A stretch of DNA of 13,853 nt from CAZFHZ01 sp964519015 (GTDB taxonomy: Bacteria; Blakebacterota; Blakebacteria; Blakebacterales; CAYUVJ01): the NCBI GenBank assembly GCA_964519015.1, contig CAZFHZ010000087.1, forward strand, positions 1 through 13,853. Reading direction: 5' to 3'. Each line of letters begins with the position of its first letter. The stretch's first letter is position 1. Shown here one piece after another: positions 12,931 to 13,853 of the stretch. A program made the translations under genes and the position numbers. The notes beneath the pieces were generated by a model, which was not told where the DNA came from, ran no database searches, and saw only the letters and a list, made by a program, of their open reading frames with translations.

Positions 12931-13853
12931 ATGAAAGAAGACATCCTGAAGTACCTGGCCGAACAGGCCGGCCGCCCCCTGCGCATCCGCGAACTCGCCC
13001 GCCGACTCCAGATTCCCGACGATGGTTACCGCGCCTTCCGCGCCTCGCTGCACGAACTCGTCCATGAAGGCCGGATCGTGCACCTGCGGGGCAACCGTTA
13101 CGCTGCCGCCGAGCGCTTCGACATGGTCACCGGTACGGTCTCGGCCACCCGGCACGATTACATCTTCGTGGAACCGGAGGGGGGGGAAGAGGACATCTTC
13201 GTGGGGCCGGCCTCGACCAAGGGGGCACTCCACGGCGACCACGTCCAGGTCAAGGTGATCGCCCGCCGGGAGAAGGGGTTGGAAGGGCAGGTCGAGCGCA
13301 TCCTGCGTCACGCCAACGAATCCCTGGTCGGTTTCCTGGTCCACGACCGGAGCGGCTGGTCCATGGTCCCCGAGAATCCCAGGATCCGCCGGCACGTGCT
13401 GGTCGACCCCGCCTCGGTCGGCCAGGCCCAGGACGACGACCTGGTGGTCGTGCACATCGACCGGTGGGGGACCGAGTTCCGGGACGCCTGGGGGCGGGTC
13501 ACCGAGGTCCTGGGGGACGCCTCCGACCCGGCCGTGGAGACCACCGCCCTGATCCGGCGGGCCGGCCTGGCCGTGGACTTCCCCCCGGAGTGCAACCGTG
13601 ACGCGGAGCAGGTCACCCGGGAGCCGCTGGCCGCCGTCATCACCGGGCGGACCGACCTGCGGGACCGGGTCGTCTTCACCATCGATCCGGCCGACGCCAA
13701 GGACTTCGACGACGCCATCTCGATCGAGCGCCACCGCAACGGCTGGACGGTCGGAGTGCACATCGCCGATGTCTCCCACTACGTGCGGGAAGGCTCCTGC
13801 CTGGACACCGAAGCGTGGGCCCGCGGCACCAGCGTCTACCTGGTCGGCCGGGT
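12931..13853 (+). CDS. rnr: Ribonuclease R (RNB-family 3'-5' exoribonuclease), 3' end missing
   Basis: Only the first 307 residues are in the window. RNase R degrades structured RNA from the 3' end and takes part in rRNA and tmRNA quality control. Residues 1-60 form the winged-helix domain (MKEDILKYLAEQAGRPLRI, ARRL). Cold-shock domain 1 is at about 64-110 (VTGTVSATRHDYIFV) and cold-shock domain 2 at about 132-187. The RNB catalytic domain starts near 231, with active-site acids D252, D258, D260 and D261 in IDPADAKDFDDAISI. The presence of the helical N-terminal domain argues for RNase R rather than RNase II. ATG 12931 is the only sensible start, since upstream in-frame codons are not starts and the first residues are conserved; it has no Shine-Dalgarno sequence. 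The gap from the previous gene is 97 bases. A run of eight G (13179-13186) sits in the EPEGGEED loop. Confidence 0.95.
   Translation, partial: MKEDILKYLAEQAGRPLRIRELARRLQIPDDGYRAFRASLHELVHEGRIVHLRGNRYAAAERFDMVTGTVSATRHDYIFVEPEGGEEDIFVGPASTKGALHGDHVQVKVIARREKGLEGQVERILRHANESLVGFLVHDRSGWSMVPENPRIRRHVLVDPASVGQAQDDDLVVVHIDRWGTEFRDAWGRVTEVLGDASDPAVETTALIRRAGLAVDFPPECNRDAEQVTREPLAAVITGRTDLRDRVVFTIDPADAKDFDDAISIERHRNGWTVGVHIADVSHYVREGSCLDTEAWARGTSVYLVGR

Noticed and set aside
1..13853. tRNA genes, CRISPR arrays, insertion sequences, attachment sites or toxin-antitoxin pairs
   Set aside because: I saw no cloverleaf, no regularly spaced direct repeats, no transposase and no paired small genes on either strand.

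Overview
The window is one contiguous piece of a GC-rich bacterial chromosome: codon third positions are overwhelmingly G or C and several open reading frames are antisense shadows of the real genes. The cell is probably diderm, because there are three lipoprotein-type precursors, a LapA-domain protein and a secreted SPOR protein. The gene order (RsuA/RluB-type pseudouridine synthase, cmk, rpsA, miaB, lapA, SPOR protein, mutS) and the 6-bladed beta-propeller lipoprotein suggest the Gemmatimonadota or the wider FCB neighbourhood. That placement is inference, not something read directly from the sequence.

Positions 1-8931 form a single plus-strand block of seven tightly spaced or overlapping genes, likely one or two transcription units. 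They are the end of an rRNA pseudouridine synthase, cytidylate kinase (cmk), ribosomal protein S1 (rpsA), the tRNA methylthiotransferase MiaB, a small LapA-like membrane protein, a secreted repeat/SPOR protein and the mismatch-repair ATPase MutS. Most of these serve translation (rRNA and tRNA modification, S1), CMP recycling and genome maintenance; the two envelope genes sit in the middle.

Positions 8947-11106 carry two minus-strand genes for lipoproteins of unknown role, the first a 6-bladed beta-propeller. A roughly 200-base divergent promoter region (11107-11315) separates them from a plus-strand lipoprotein with a degenerate M23 (LytM-like) domain (11316-12833). The window ends inside the RNase R gene (rnr), which has a good sigma-70-like promoter placed so close to its ATG that the mRNA may be leaderless.

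The most unusual signals are three. First, cmk contains a degenerate in-frame tandem duplication of 37 codons that disrupts its CMP-binding RDxxDSxR segment. Second, mutS contains a run of 13 G in its coding sequence. Third, the S1 tail contains three 27-base repeats encoding acidic residues. The first two share a G-rich character that could be genuine or could be a sequencing or assembly artefact. I found no tRNA, rRNA, CRISPR array or insertion sequence, and no convincing new multi-gene system.
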